Source of the DNA: Pseudomonas fluorescens
Lineage (GTDB): Bacteria > Pseudomonadota > Gammaproteobacteria > Pseudomonadales > Pseudomonadaceae
NCBI RefSeq assembly: GCF_003732425.1
Contig: NZ_MOBX01000015.1
Location: 700,303-764,302, forward strand
Reading direction: 5' to 3'
Length of the DNA stretch: 64,000 nt
The first letter of the stretch is position 1, and each line of letters begins with the position of its first letter. The translations under genes were made by a program, and so were the position numbers. Of this stretch, positions 35,316-43,584 are shown piece by piece. A model generated the notes under the pieces. It was not told where the DNA came from and did no database searches. It saw nothing but the letters and a program-made list of their open reading frames with translations.

Positions 35316-36530
35316 TCACACGTCCGAGTCCCAGATAACGGTGATATTGCCGCTGAGCGTGTCGGTGAAACCCGGCCGCATCAGAAAGTCGATGGCATCC
35401 CTGGGCATCTCGAAGCGCAATGAGCCCGCCTTGCGGTCCACATAAAAACCGGGTTGAAAAGGACCGACCCACGTGTTGTAAAGCAGCTGTTGCAGGTTCA
35501 CCGCGCCGCCCCCGGGCCCGTTGATGCCGGCGGGTAGAGTGAGAAAGGTTTCCACCTCGGTGACATTGCCTCGGGGGCTGCCCAACTTGCAGCGCGTCCC
35601 GCCCGTGGAGTTGCACAGGAGCATGACTTTGAAGCGCGACGAGGCGGAGATGTAGAACAGTTGATCGCGAAAAATGCGTGTCGGCTGGCGGCCGCTGTCG
35701 ATCCAGCGCATCCAGCCGCCCTCGGGTTCGAGCAGCACTTTGTTGCCGCCCGGTGGCAGATCGACTTTCAGGGTGTGCTGCACGTCCAGGACAAAATCCA
35801 GATTGAGAACGCTGTCGTCCGGCTGGATAAAAGACCCCAGATCGAAATCGCTGGCCGGACCGATGCTGTAGGCCATCGAGCCGGTGTACAGACCCGAGGA
35901 CATGCGCAAGGGATTGGGTGTGCGTAGCTCATAGGCAAAGTCGAGGTAATCCATAGACATGTGCGAGATGGCGTAAGCGGTGGTTTTGGTGCACGCACCT
36001 TCCTGAGGTGTTTTCCAGAAAAACTGGTAAGTCTTGGGTGTGAGGAAACCCATACCGCTGTACTGACAGGGAGGCGGCGCATTGACCCAGCTGTTTTCCA
36101 CCCAGAGCTTGCGATGCGCATCGAGGTTATCCGCTTCGCCGGTGATCTCGGTGGCAGCATCACTCAGGACATAATTGGAGCCAATCCCGGTAATACGCAC
36201 TTCGACGGTTTCCGTTTCCCCGGTTTCACTGTTAGTGACGGTGAGTTGTCGCCAACTGGCCGGCACCCTGATCTGGATATAGTCCATCGGCACCAGTGGG
36301 CGCTGCGCATTAAAACGAATCGGCAGTTGCAGACTGAACATGTTGTTGTCGGCGCACTCGCTTACATGACTTGCGCAGTAACCACTGACCGGTGTCTTGT
36401 TGATAAACACGTTTTTACTCGGCTGCGACGGATCAGGCTGAAACAACGCCCGGATCTCCTGGCTCGCCGCCTGGGCGGCCGACATCATTGTTGCCAGGCA
36501 AAGGCCCAGGGCATACCTCAATATGTTCAT
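35316..36530 (-). CDS. Fimbrial tip adhesin B, CfaE/CblD family
   Basis: 404 residues, signal peptide about 1-21 (ALGLCLATMMSAAQA), N-terminal adhesin domain with conserved cysteines (GYCASHVSEC) and C-terminal pilin domain from VDLPPGGNKVLLEPEGGW. The C-terminal 145 residues are almost identical to adhesin A at the DNA level, while the N-terminal domain has diverged (about 60 per cent similar by eye). It starts 5 bases downstream of the usher-remnant stop, the same spacing as adhesin A after the real usher, which supports origin by tandem duplication. Start MNILRY chosen over an upstream ATG (36566) because it begins the signal peptide. Confidence 0.9.
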   Translation of the reverse strand: MNILRYALGLCLATMMSAAQAASQEIRALFQPDPSQPSKNVFINKTPVSGYCASHVSECADNNMFSLQLPIRFNAQRPLVPMDYIQIRVPASWRQLTVTNSETGETETVEVRITGIGSNYVLSDAATEITGEADNLDAHRKLWVENSWVNAPPPCQYSGMGFLTPKTYQFFWKTPQEGACTKTTAYAISHMSMDYLDFAYELRTPNPLRMSSGLYTGSMAYSIGPASDFDLGSFIQPDDSVLNLDFVLDVQHTLKVDLPPGGNKVLLEPEGGWMRWIDSGRQPTRIFRDQLFYISASSRFKVMLLCNSTGGTRCKLGSPRGNVTEVETFLTLPAGINGPGGGAVNLQQLLYNTWVGPFQPGFYVDRKAGSLRFEMPRDAIDFLMRPGFTDTLSGNITVIWDSDV

Positions 36531-36534
36531 CGGT

Positions 36535-36801
36535 TCAATCCGCCTTCTGTGCGGTGGTACTGACATCGGCCACGGTGTCTGGCGTACAGCGCAGATCGCC
36601 GATCATCAGCACGTCGTTTTCACTGCGGTACTGGTTGGCATCGAGGCGGAACTGACACCGCAACGGGTTATCGCGACGGATTTCAAGGGTCGACGAACCG
36701 GCGTTCATTTCCATCGAAAAGAACCCGTCGACCTCGGTCACGCCGCGACCGGCGTGGTTGATCACGTGATGGCCTTTGCCCGATGCGTTAGAAAAACTCA
36801 A
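36535..36801 (-). pseudogene. Usher C-terminal remnant fused to an adhesin-type leader
   Basis: The frame encodes 80 residues nearly identical to the end of the intact usher at 39390: KGHHVINHAGRGVTEVDGFF, ENDVLMIGDLRCTPDT. Everything upstream of that in the usher is lost. The fragment is joined near 36775 to the GGAGA/TTG/LSFSNA leader that elsewhere starts adhesin C. The fused frame is open for 88 codons with a usable ribosome site, so a small protein could be made, but it lacks the barrel and plug and cannot be an usher. Confidence 0.85.
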
Positions 36802-36866
36802 GGGCGTTCTCCAGAAAAATACATCGATACCCGCGCTGCACGCGCGACTCACTCACCCGGCGCTCG
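36784..36866. repeat. Duplicated junction sequence, copy 1 (with 35188-35271)
   Basis: Original-context copy: it runs from the last codons of the second subunit gene (36849) through a short spacer into a GGAGA/TTG start. In copy 2 this leads into adhesin C; here it now leads into the usher remnant. Confidence 0.9.
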
Positions 36867-37349
36867 GGCACTGAACAGCAACAGCACGTTGCCGGCGTAA
36901 TCCCCGGGGCGGTAACCGCCCTCCGGTCTGATCGGATCGATCTGCAACAGCACCCGGGTACCCACGGCGGCCTCGGCCTGCGACACCACCAGGCGCGGCG
37001 TCATCTCGGCGCTCAACTCCACCTCATTGAAGGTCACGCGCAGCCTGATATCGTCTGTCGGCCGACCGTTCGAAAGGTAGGCGTCGGTCTCCAGGCGCGC
37101 TTCAATCGCACTGGTGTCGTGGCGCACATCAAAGTATTTGCGCACACTGCTCAGGCTTGAGGTCGGGTGGTTCCAGTCGAGCCGCTGCGGTCGGTGAATC
37201 CAGTCCGGCTCCGCCGGAATGATGTAGAACGGTCGGCTGGGCACGTTCAGTGTCACTTCGAAGGTGTGTTCTTCCCGGGCCGCCCAGGCTGCGTCGCAGC
37301 TCAGAGCCGCCGCGGCTATCAGCGCGACGACGGTGCATTGCTTGATCAT
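36849..37349 (-). CDS. Second fimbrial subunit, CS1/CfaB-like
   Basis: 166 residues with signal peptide (about 1-23, VVALIAAAALSCDAAWA). The mature N-terminus (EEHTFEVTLNVPSRPFYIIP) and the motifs PDWIHRPQRLDWN and GDYAGNVLLLF parallel the major pilin at 42018 (ISIVAHVPTNGFYVVP, GDYTGVVALTF), so it is a paralogous CS1-type pilin, perhaps a minor or initiating subunit. ATG 37349 chosen over an in-frame TTG upstream. It lies 33 bases after the chaperone gene. Confidence 0.85.
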   Translation of the reverse strand: MIKQCTVVALIAAAALSCDAAWAAREEHTFEVTLNVPSRPFYIIPAEPDWIHRPQRLDWNHPTSSLSSVRKYFDVRHDTSAIEARLETDAYLSNGRPTDDIRLRVTFNEVELSAEMTPRLVVSQAEAAVGTRVLLQIDPIRPEGGYRPGDYAGNVLLLFSARAPGE

Positions 37350-37382
37350 GTTGGTTACCTGTTGCGTCAATGAAAAGCAGAC

Positions 37383-38126
37383 CTAGCGGCCGCCGACCGT
37401 CAGGTTCTTCTTCTCGCTGCCTTCGACCAGGAAGAAGCGGTAAGTACGGCCCTTCTCCTTGTCGAAAGCGAACGTTTTGCCCGCCAGCACATGGTGTTTG
37501 GTGGTCGCGCCACAATCGGTTTCGTTACTCAGCGAGCAGCTTTTGAACTCGTCGATGATCACCACGGTATTGCCGTCATTGCGCAGTTCGTAGCGGCTGG
37601 CGGTTTCATTGATCGCCGTGGCGAAGCGTGCTTCCCTGGGCCGTACGAAGAACACCGTGCCGAAACCGGTCATCACGTTGACCCCGGCCGTCAGCGCCTT
37701 TTTGTAGTCTTCACGTTCTTCCTGGCTGACCGCGAATTCGTCTTCCTTTTCCGGCACCACCGGCACGAACCGCACGCGGAAGTAACGCTCGCGATCGCGT
37801 TCGCCCATGTACAGCAAACGGGTGCCCTGCATGCCCTGGGCCGGGACGATCAGCCGCGCCGGGCTGGCCATCAAGCCGTTGCGCGAAGCGCCGTCGGCAG
37901 CGTTCTGAACCGGGATTTCCGTCGGTGTGCCGTCGGCCCCGTAGACAATCTCCAGCACGTTGACCTTGACGAACGCGGTGGCGTCACCGCTGTTGAACAC
38001 CCGTTTCAGATAGGTGCTTTTATCGGCATCCAGATAGTCGTACACCGTACCGACATTGATCTGCGGGCCGGCCTGCGCTGTCAGGCAAAACAGGCTGAGC
38101 ACGCCCAGCCAAAAACTACGGTTCAT
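37383..38126 (-). CDS. Periplasmic fimbrial chaperone, CfaA/CblB-like
   Basis: 247 residues with signal peptide (about 1-19, WLGVLSLFCLTAQA) and a PapD-like immunoglobulin fold: conserved N-terminal strand, RLIVPAQGMQGTRLLYMG around the FGS-type region and FRVRFVPVVP. It should cap pilin and adhesin subunits in the periplasm and deliver them to the usher. The frame is open upstream into adhesin A; ATG 38126 is chosen because the signal peptide begins there and GGAGTTGAAGCG precedes it. Confidence 0.9.
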   Translation of the reverse strand: MNRSFWLGVLSLFCLTAQAGPQINVGTVYDYLDADKSTYLKRVFNSGDATAFVKVNVLEIVYGADGTPTEIPVQNAADGASRNGLMASPARLIVPAQGMQGTRLLYMGERDRERYFRVRFVPVVPEKEDEFAVSQEEREDYKKALTAGVNVMTGFGTVFFVRPREARFATAINETASRYELRNDGNTVVIIDEFKSCSLSNETDCGATTKHHVLAGKTFAFDKEKGRTYRFFLVEGSEKKNLTVGGR

Positions 38127-38170
38127 CGCTTCAACTCCATGAAAAAAGAAAAAGGTTGCGCCCTGCACGT

Positions 38171-39385
38171 TCACACGTCCGAGTCCCAGATAACGGTGAT
38201 ACTGCCGCTGAGCGTGTCGGTGAAACCCGGTCGCATCAGAAAGTCGATGGCATCCCTGGGCATCTCGAAGCGCAATGAACCCGCCTTGCGGTCCACATAA
38301 AAACCGGGTTGAAAAGGACCGGCCCACGTGTTGTAACGCAGCTGTAGCAGGTTCACCGCGCCGCCCGCGGGCCCGTTGATGCCGGCGGGTAGAGTGAGAA
38401 AGGTTTCCACCTCGGTGACATTGCCTCGGGGGCTGCCCAACTTGCAGCGCGTCCCGCCCGTGGAGTCGCACAGGATCATGACTTTGAAGCGCGACGAGGC
38501 GGAGATGTAGAACAGTTGATCGCGAAAAATGCGTGTCGGCTGGCGGCCGCTGTCGATCCAGCGCATCCAGCCGCCCTCGGGTTCGAGCAGCACTTTGTTG
38601 CCGCCAGGAGGTAGATCGACTTTCAGGGTGTGCTGAACGTCGAGCACGAAGTCGAGGGCGACACTGCTGTCGTCCGGCTGCATCAGAGGCCCGAAATCGA
38701 AATCTGCCCCACTTCCAAGTTGGTAAAGCATGGAGCCGGTGTAAAGGCCAGATGACATGCCCAACGGATTGGGTGTACGCAATTCGTAGGCAAAATCGAG
38801 GGTATCGAAATAGATGGACGGGATCGGGTAAGCGTTACTTTTGACGCAGTACGCCTCCACAGGTGTCTTCCAGAAAAAACGGTAGTGCGCGGGACCGTAA
38901 GGTGCATTGCCGCTGAACAAGCAGGGCGCGGGGGCATACACCCAACTGCTGGTGGTCCAGAGTTGCTGATGCCCCTCAAGTTCACCACTCGCCCCGGTCA
39001 GCTCGTAAGCCGGCTGACTTAAAACATATTTGGAACCAATACCGGTGATCCGCACCTCAACGGTTTCCGCTTCCTGGGTTTCAGGATTGACGACCGTCAA
39101 ACTTCGCCAGTTGGCGGGAGCTTTGATCGCAACGTTCTCCCCTTGAGAGAGCCCGCGCGTGCCATTGAAACGAATCGGCAGTTGAATGCTGAACATCGCG
39201 TTTGCTTCGCACTGTTCCGGATAACTCGCGCAATAACCACTGTTCGGGGTCTGGTTGATAAACACGTTCTTGCTCGGCTGCGAAGGATCCGGACGAAACG
39301 TTGCGCGGATCTCCTGACTGGCGGCCTGCGCGCCATGTGCGGCCAACGCCAGCGCCAGGCCGATAGCCATTGTGATGCTGTTCAT
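38171..39385 (-). CDS. Fimbrial tip adhesin A, CfaE/CblD family
   Basis: 404 residues, signal peptide about 1-21 (MAIGLALALAAHGAQA), N-terminal adhesin domain (NSGYCASYPEQCEANAMFS) and C-terminal pilin domain (VDLPPGGNKVLLEPEGGW to VIWDSDV). The position directly after the usher and before the chaperone makes it the ancestral tip gene of the set. DNA from about 38160 to 38605 is almost identical to 35305-35750 of adhesin B; identity drops abruptly beyond. Confidence 0.92.
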   Translation of the reverse strand: MNSITMAIGLALALAAHGAQAASQEIRATFRPDPSQPSKNVFINQTPNSGYCASYPEQCEANAMFSIQLPIRFNGTRGLSQGENVAIKAPANWRSLTVVNPETQEAETVEVRITGIGSKYVLSQPAYELTGASGELEGHQQLWTTSSWVYAPAPCLFSGNAPYGPAHYRFFWKTPVEAYCVKSNAYPIPSIYFDTLDFAYELRTPNPLGMSSGLYTGSMLYQLGSGADFDFGPLMQPDDSSVALDFVLDVQHTLKVDLPPGGNKVLLEPEGGWMRWIDSGRQPTRIFRDQLFYISASSRFKVMILCDSTGGTRCKLGSPRGNVTEVETFLTLPAGINGPAGGAVNLLQLRYNTWAGPFQPGFYVDRKAGSLRFEMPRDAIDFLMRPGFTDTLSGSITVIWDSDV

Positions 39386-39389
39386 TGCT

Positions 39390-41912
39390 TCAACCCGCCT
39401 TTTGTTCAGTGAGCGCTACGTCCGCCAGCGTGTCCGGCGTACAGCGCAGATCGCCGATCATCAGTACATCGTTTTCACTGCGGTACTGCTTGGCATCGAG
39501 GCGGAACTGACACAGCAACTGGTTATCGCGACGGATTTCAAGGGTTGGCGAACCCGCGTTCATTTCCATCGAAAAGAACCCGTCGACCTCGGTCACGCCG
39601 CGACTGGCGTGGTTGATCACGTGATGGCCCTTGAGCGGCTGCCCGGCTTCATTGATCAGTCGACCGAGCACTGTCAGGGTTTTCATCACACGGATCTTGC
39701 TGTATCCCACCCCGCCTTTGTTCAGGTGATAACGGGTGCGCGCCGGCTCGATCGTGGCCGCCGGTACGTGATTGCCTTCAAAGTCGAAACTCACCGAGCT
39801 GTTCTGGTACGCGGTGATCGGGATGAAATTGCGCCCCGGTTTCAACGCCGCGCTGCCGCCGCTGTAATCGTCGGCACGCAGGGCGATGTCATCGATGTCC
39901 GATTCCACATCGACGATCATCCCGGCGCCGCGCATTTCGTACTGACTGGTCATAAACATCTGCTGGCCGCCGACCACCAGCGTGCTGTCAAGGTTCAGGC
40001 CGCCGGTGAAATTGCCGTTGTAGGACGAGCGCTGGATAAAGCCATCGCCGTTGACCGAATCAGTGCGGAAATTCGCCAGGCTGGACATGCCGACACCGTA
40101 GGTATCGGTCAGCGCCGTGACCGAAACGTTTTGCAGCACATGATCCTTGAAGTCCTTGCGCCAGCCGATCGAACCGTTGTTGTCACGGCTGCCATCGCGA
40201 GCGGTGCGCGAACCGATGCTGCCGGTGATCTGCTGGCCCGGAGCGCCGAGCGCCAGGTTGACGCTCAGGTCGACCCCGCGGTTGCGCGCCTCGCCACTGC
40301 TGTAGCTGCCCGGCCGATCAAACAGCGACAAGCGCCAGCTGGCATCACTGCCAAACAATTCGGTGCGTTGAGTCCAGCCCAGATCCATGCCCAGACCTTC
40401 GACGTTGCCTTCGCTGTGCGACACCCGGGCGTTGAGCGTGTTCTTGCTGTTGATGCGATGGTTAAGCGCCAGCGACGAGTTGCTGGTCTGGCCAACGAAC
40501 ACATTGCGCGGACGAACCCGGGTGCCGTCGGGCAAGGTGTCGTAGGTGTTGGTGGTATCGAGCCAACTGCGATTGTGGCTGATCACCACGCTGCCGGAGC
40601 CGTAGTTATAGAGGCTTTGCAGATCCAGACCGGTGCCGTAATCCTCGGTCTTGTAGACGTTGGCGTAGAGACTCATGTGATTGGCCAGCGTCCAGTCGAT
40701 GGACGTGCCGTACTGCAGTTTTTCGCGGATCTGGCGCGCCGACAGCCCGAGAATCACCCGTGGGTGCAACAAGTAATTGACCGCCGCACCGGCGGTCGCG
40801 CTGCCACTGGACTGGGTGTCCCAGTTGCTCAGCAGTTTGCTTTCCTCGCCGGCGAACACGTTGTAGCGCCAGCGTTCGTCGAGGTTGCGCCAGTTGCTGG
40901 GCTTGTACACCAGTTCCTGGGTGGTGGAGGTGATCTGGCCGTCCTCGATCAGACGCACTTCCACTTCATAAATACCGCCGGGCAGCGGTCGGGTGTCGAG
41001 GGTTTGCAACCCGGCGGGCACCGATTGCGTATTGATCAACAGACCGTCACGCCAGATCTCCACCGAACCCTGACGGTTGGCCGTGACATAGATCGGATAA
41101 ACGCTGGGCATCGGGCTGTTAATCGCCAGGCTGTCGGAGCTGCCGTACATGACGCCGACTGCCGTATCCGGGCTGGTGCCGAACGTGCGCGGCTGGCGGG
41201 TCAGCCCTTCGGAATTGGGGGTGAAATAGCCCAGGCGAAAAAAACTGCCTTGCAGTTCGCGCTGGGTGTGTAGCTCGTGTACCGCGTGGTACAGCTTGTC
41301 GTCTGGCCCGCCGAGACGCGCCACTTGCAGGTTCAGCGTCTGGCTCCAGTTGCCCAGACTGCCGCTGGCCTCCAGGCCGAAACGTCCGCCCAGGTCCTGA
41401 TCCTGACCGCCATTGAGGTTCAGTTGATTGCGCACCATCAAGCCGTGGCTGCCGCCTTCAGGCTGCTCGTAATAGCGCTTGGCTTCAAGGTCACGCTCAG
41501 CATTAGCGGTGAGAATGGAAACCAGAGAACTTTCCAGGTTGTAATGCACGGCCAGCACCTGATCCGGACAGGAACCAGTGCAGGCGCCCAGTGGCACGCC
41601 GGGCTTGAGATAAGCCGCCCACTTCTCGCGCTCGGCAGGGCCGTAGCGGTTTTCGCTGGTGTCGGTGAATTCGAGCAGGGTGACGCGATCATCGCGGGAT
41701 AACACCACCATGGCCTCGCCCAGGGGCTGATGATCGAGTTCGACCCGAACCGCCAGAGGCACATCAAAAAAATGTTCCTCGAAATCTGCCGGCAGGCCTT
41801 TGGCCTGGGCCAACAAACTGCGCGGCGTGGTACCGGCGGAGTTGGAAGCCACGGCGGCGTTGGCACAAAACAACAGCGCAAGCGCAGCCGCGATGGGTGT
41901 CATCGGGAACAT
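39390..41912 (-). CDS. Outer-membrane fimbrial usher, CfaC/CooC/TcfC-like
   Basis: 840 residues with signal peptide (about 1-23, AAALALLFCANAAVA), a region before the barrel, a long beta-barrel with alternating motifs, and a C-terminal domain with two cysteines (LLCQF, DLRCTPD). The length and sequence fit the class 5 (alpha) ushers rather than FimD. It secretes chaperone-bound subunits and is the assembly platform of the pilus. It lies 105 bases after the major pilin gene, from which it is separated by a stem-loop, and 4 bases before adhesin A. Confidence 0.93.
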   Translation of the reverse strand: MFPMTPIAAALALLFCANAAVASNSAGTTPRSLLAQAKGLPADFEEHFFDVPLAVRVELDHQPLGEAMVVLSRDDRVTLLEFTDTSENRYGPAEREKWAAYLKPGVPLGACTGSCPDQVLAVHYNLESSLVSILTANAERDLEAKRYYEQPEGGSHGLMVRNQLNLNGGQDQDLGGRFGLEASGSLGNWSQTLNLQVARLGGPDDKLYHAVHELHTQRELQGSFFRLGYFTPNSEGLTRQPRTFGTSPDTAVGVMYGSSDSLAINSPMPSVYPIYVTANRQGSVEIWRDGLLINTQSVPAGLQTLDTRPLPGGIYEVEVRLIEDGQITSTTQELVYKPSNWRNLDERWRYNVFAGEESKLLSNWDTQSSGSATAGAAVNYLLHPRVILGLSARQIREKLQYGTSIDWTLANHMSLYANVYKTEDYGTGLDLQSLYNYGSGSVVISHNRSWLDTTNTYDTLPDGTRVRPRNVFVGQTSNSSLALNHRINSKNTLNARVSHSEGNVEGLGMDLGWTQRTELFGSDASWRLSLFDRPGSYSSGEARNRGVDLSVNLALGAPGQQITGSIGSRTARDGSRDNNGSIGWRKDFKDHVLQNVSVTALTDTYGVGMSSLANFRTDSVNGDGFIQRSSYNGNFTGGLNLDSTLVVGGQQMFMTSQYEMRGAGMIVDVESDIDDIALRADDYSGGSAALKPGRNFIPITAYQNSSVSFDFEGNHVPAATIEPARTRYHLNKGGVGYSKIRVMKTLTVLGRLINEAGQPLKGHHVINHASRGVTEVDGFFSMEMNAGSPTLEIRRDNQLLCQFRLDAKQYRSENDVLMIGDLRCTPDTLADVALTEQKAG

Positions 41913-41948
41913 GAACTCTCACTCTGATTAGATCGGTAGAAGTCCGCC

Positions 41949-41968
41949 GGGGCAGGCAGCGCTGCCCC
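41949..41968 (-). promoter_or_regulatory. Intercistronic stem-loop between pilin and usher
   Basis: GGGGCAG-N6-CTGCCCC hairpin (7-bp GC-rich stem) just after the pilin stop, with no U-run. Such hairpins after a pilin gene are a plausible way to stabilise the pilin message and reduce usher expression, giving a large excess of pilin (inference). Confidence 0.5.
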
Positions 41969-42017
41969 TGCGGTGAACGCTGGCTAGAACGTCAGCGTTT
42001 ATTGCCGGATCAGTCGA

Positions 42018-42509
42018 TCAAGGCGTACCGACCGGTGGAACAGCGTCGAAGGTCAGCGCTACAACACCGGTGTAATCACCCGGTTGAAAGTTGGAACCGA
42101 GGGCGCTGATCTTCAGCGGTGCGCGGTAGTTGACGTCGGATTCCGACTCACCGACGACTTCCTGAGGCGTTGTGGTGAGGGTTTTGTTGTTGATCGCGAC
42201 CTGCAGATCAATGCTGTTGGCACCCGAAATCAGTTTTGGCGTACTGTCCACGCTGGCATGGACCGAACCGTTGTTGTTGCGCACGTCGAAGAAACCGTTG
42301 ACCTCGCCCATCCTGCCGGTGGCCGGCTGGTAGCTCATGTCCTGATCCTTGTTGACCAGATCAGGATCGGTCGGCACCACGTAGAAACCGTTGGTCGGCA
42401 CGTGAGCGACGATGCTGATCGAGTGAGCGGCTTCGCCAGCGGCGAACGCTCCCGAAGAACCCAGTGCCAGAAGTGCCAACGGAGCTGCGATTGCGATTTT
42501 CTTGAACAT
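42018..42509 (-). CDS. Major fimbrial subunit, CS1/CFA-I type
   Basis: 163 residues with signal peptide (about 1-23, APLALLALGSSGAFA). The mature N-terminus EAAHSISIVAHVPTNGFYVV and the C-terminal GDYTGVVALTFDAVP match the CS1-type pilin family, which lacks the disulphide of type 1 pilins; no cysteine is seen in the mature protein. First gene of the minus-strand operon; AAGG precedes the ATG by 9 bases. The AT-rich region upstream carries its promoter. Confidence 0.93.
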   Translation of the reverse strand: MFKKIAIAAPLALLALGSSGAFAAGEAAHSISIVAHVPTNGFYVVPTDPDLVNKDQDMSYQPATGRMGEVNGFFDVRNNNGSVHASVDSTPKLISGANSIDLQVAINNKTLTTTPQEVVGESESDVNYRAPLKISALGSNFQPGDYTGVVALTFDAVPPVGTP

Positions 42510-42591
42510 CGTTCAGTACCTTGTTTTCTTTTATTGAGAAGGAGTGCATTGAAAGTTCAAGAAACCGGTCAGGGGAGTTGAGCCAAATCAA

Positions 42592-42900
42592 CTTGTACTT
42601 TCAATGCCAGGGCATCATCGGCTGTTACCTCTGGAAAGTAAGCAAGTAACTTCCTATAAGCGCGTAGTTCAACAACCCTATAACCCGCAAGAAAAAAGAA
42701 CAAAAAACCGAAACTTAAAACAGTGACTGTAAGTTACGACCTACATACAGATAAAGTTAAAAAACCATACAGCAATATCGCCCAGATATAGCAGCGCGCA
42801 GTAATAACTTTAGAACAATTACTCCAACAAATAGAGCCTTAACTTTAACTTCGAAGTTATTACTCGGCGCCCATTCACTCAACTTGCCCCTGTTGCTTTC
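42592..42900. promoter_or_regulatory. AT-rich regulatory region upstream of the fimbrial operon
   Basis: About 300 bases far richer in A/T than the surroundings, with no gene. It contains a perfect 10-bp inverted repeat GTAATAACTT (42801-42810) and AAGTTATTAC (42854-42863), 43 bases apart, overlapping the palindrome AACTTCGAAGTT (42847-42858). Such composition suits silencing by MvaT/H-NS-type proteins plus a specific regulator (inference). Confidence 0.55.
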
Positions 42901-42962
42901 TCGCAGGCGAGCCGTTCGTCAGCCATCCACACCGTCTGCAAAAAACGCCTTGCGCCCTCGTA

Positions 42963-42974
42963 AAGATATATCTT
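42963..42974. promoter_or_regulatory. Probable PadR (NfeR) operator
   Basis: AAGATATATCTT, a perfect 12-bp palindrome 34 bases upstream of the nfeR start, near the expected promoter. PadR-family repressors bind short AT-rich palindromes and autoregulate. Confidence 0.5.
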
Positions 42975-43008
42975 AAGTTGTATCTAAACACGACGAGAGA
43001 AGACAGAA

Positions 43009-43584
43009 ATGAGAGACCATCATTCCCCCCACCGCGAACACGGCGACGGTCGCGACGGCTTCGAAAAGCGTCCCGGACGCGAGCGCGGCGGCCGCGGCCC
43101 ACGGGTATTTGCCCCAGGTGATTTGAAGTTACTGCTGCTGGCGCTGGTCGCGGAGCAGCCGTGCCACGGCTACGACCTGATCCGCCAGATCGAGGGCATG
43201 TTCGACGGCGCCTACAGCCCGAGCCCCGGCGTGATCTACCCGACCCTGACCTTTCTGGAAGAGAGCGAATTGATCACTGGCGACGCCGAGGGCGGCAAAA
43301 AACGTTACAGCGTCACCGAGGCCGGTCGTTTATCACTTAGCGAGCAAGCGGTCGCGCTGGACGGCGTACGCATGCGCATCGACGTGAGCAAGCGCTCATT
43401 GCGTGGCCATGACCGGCCGCCGGAAATCCACGAGGCGGTGCACAACCTGCGCCATGCCTTGCAAATGCACCACGGCCGCTGGAGTGCCGAAGAAATCCTG
43501 CGCGTGCGTGACCTGCTCAACGACACCGCCAAAGCCATCGTCGACGGCCCTGCCGTTCAACCTGCCCCGGAGAAAGCCGAATGA
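43009..43584 (+). CDS. nfeR: PadR-family metal-responsive repressor NfeR (YqjI-like)
   Basis: 191 residues: a short His/Gly/Arg-rich metal-binding-like N-terminus (MRDHHSPHREHGDG), a PadR winged-helix domain (about 35-110, HGYDLIRQIEGMFDGAYSPS, then PGVIYPTLTFLEES) and a C-terminal dimerisation helix region. E. coli YqjI has the same layout, binds nickel/iron and represses the adjacent ferric reductase gene. Here too the next gene, overlapping by ATGA, is the reductase. The N-terminal metal-binding tail is shorter and without cysteines compared with E. coli. Confidence 0.87.
   Translation: MRDHHSPHREHGDGRDGFEKRPGRERGGRGPRVFAPGDLKLLLLALVAEQPCHGYDLIRQIEGMFDGAYSPSPGVIYPTLTFLEESELITGDAEGGKKRYSVTEAGRLSLSEQAVALDGVRMRIDVSKRSLRGHDRPPEIHEAVHNLRHALQMHHGRWSAEEILRVRDLLNDTAKAIVDGPAVQPAPEKAE

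Noticed and set aside
37383..38471. Extended chaperone reading into adhesin A
   Set aside because: The extra N-terminal 115 codons are the out-of-frame end of adhesin A; the signal peptide starts at 38126.
42592..42900. Possible horizontally acquired island at the AT-rich gap
   Set aside because: No integrase, tRNA or target duplication, and the flanking fimbrial genes have ordinary GC-rich codon use; a regulatory region is simpler.
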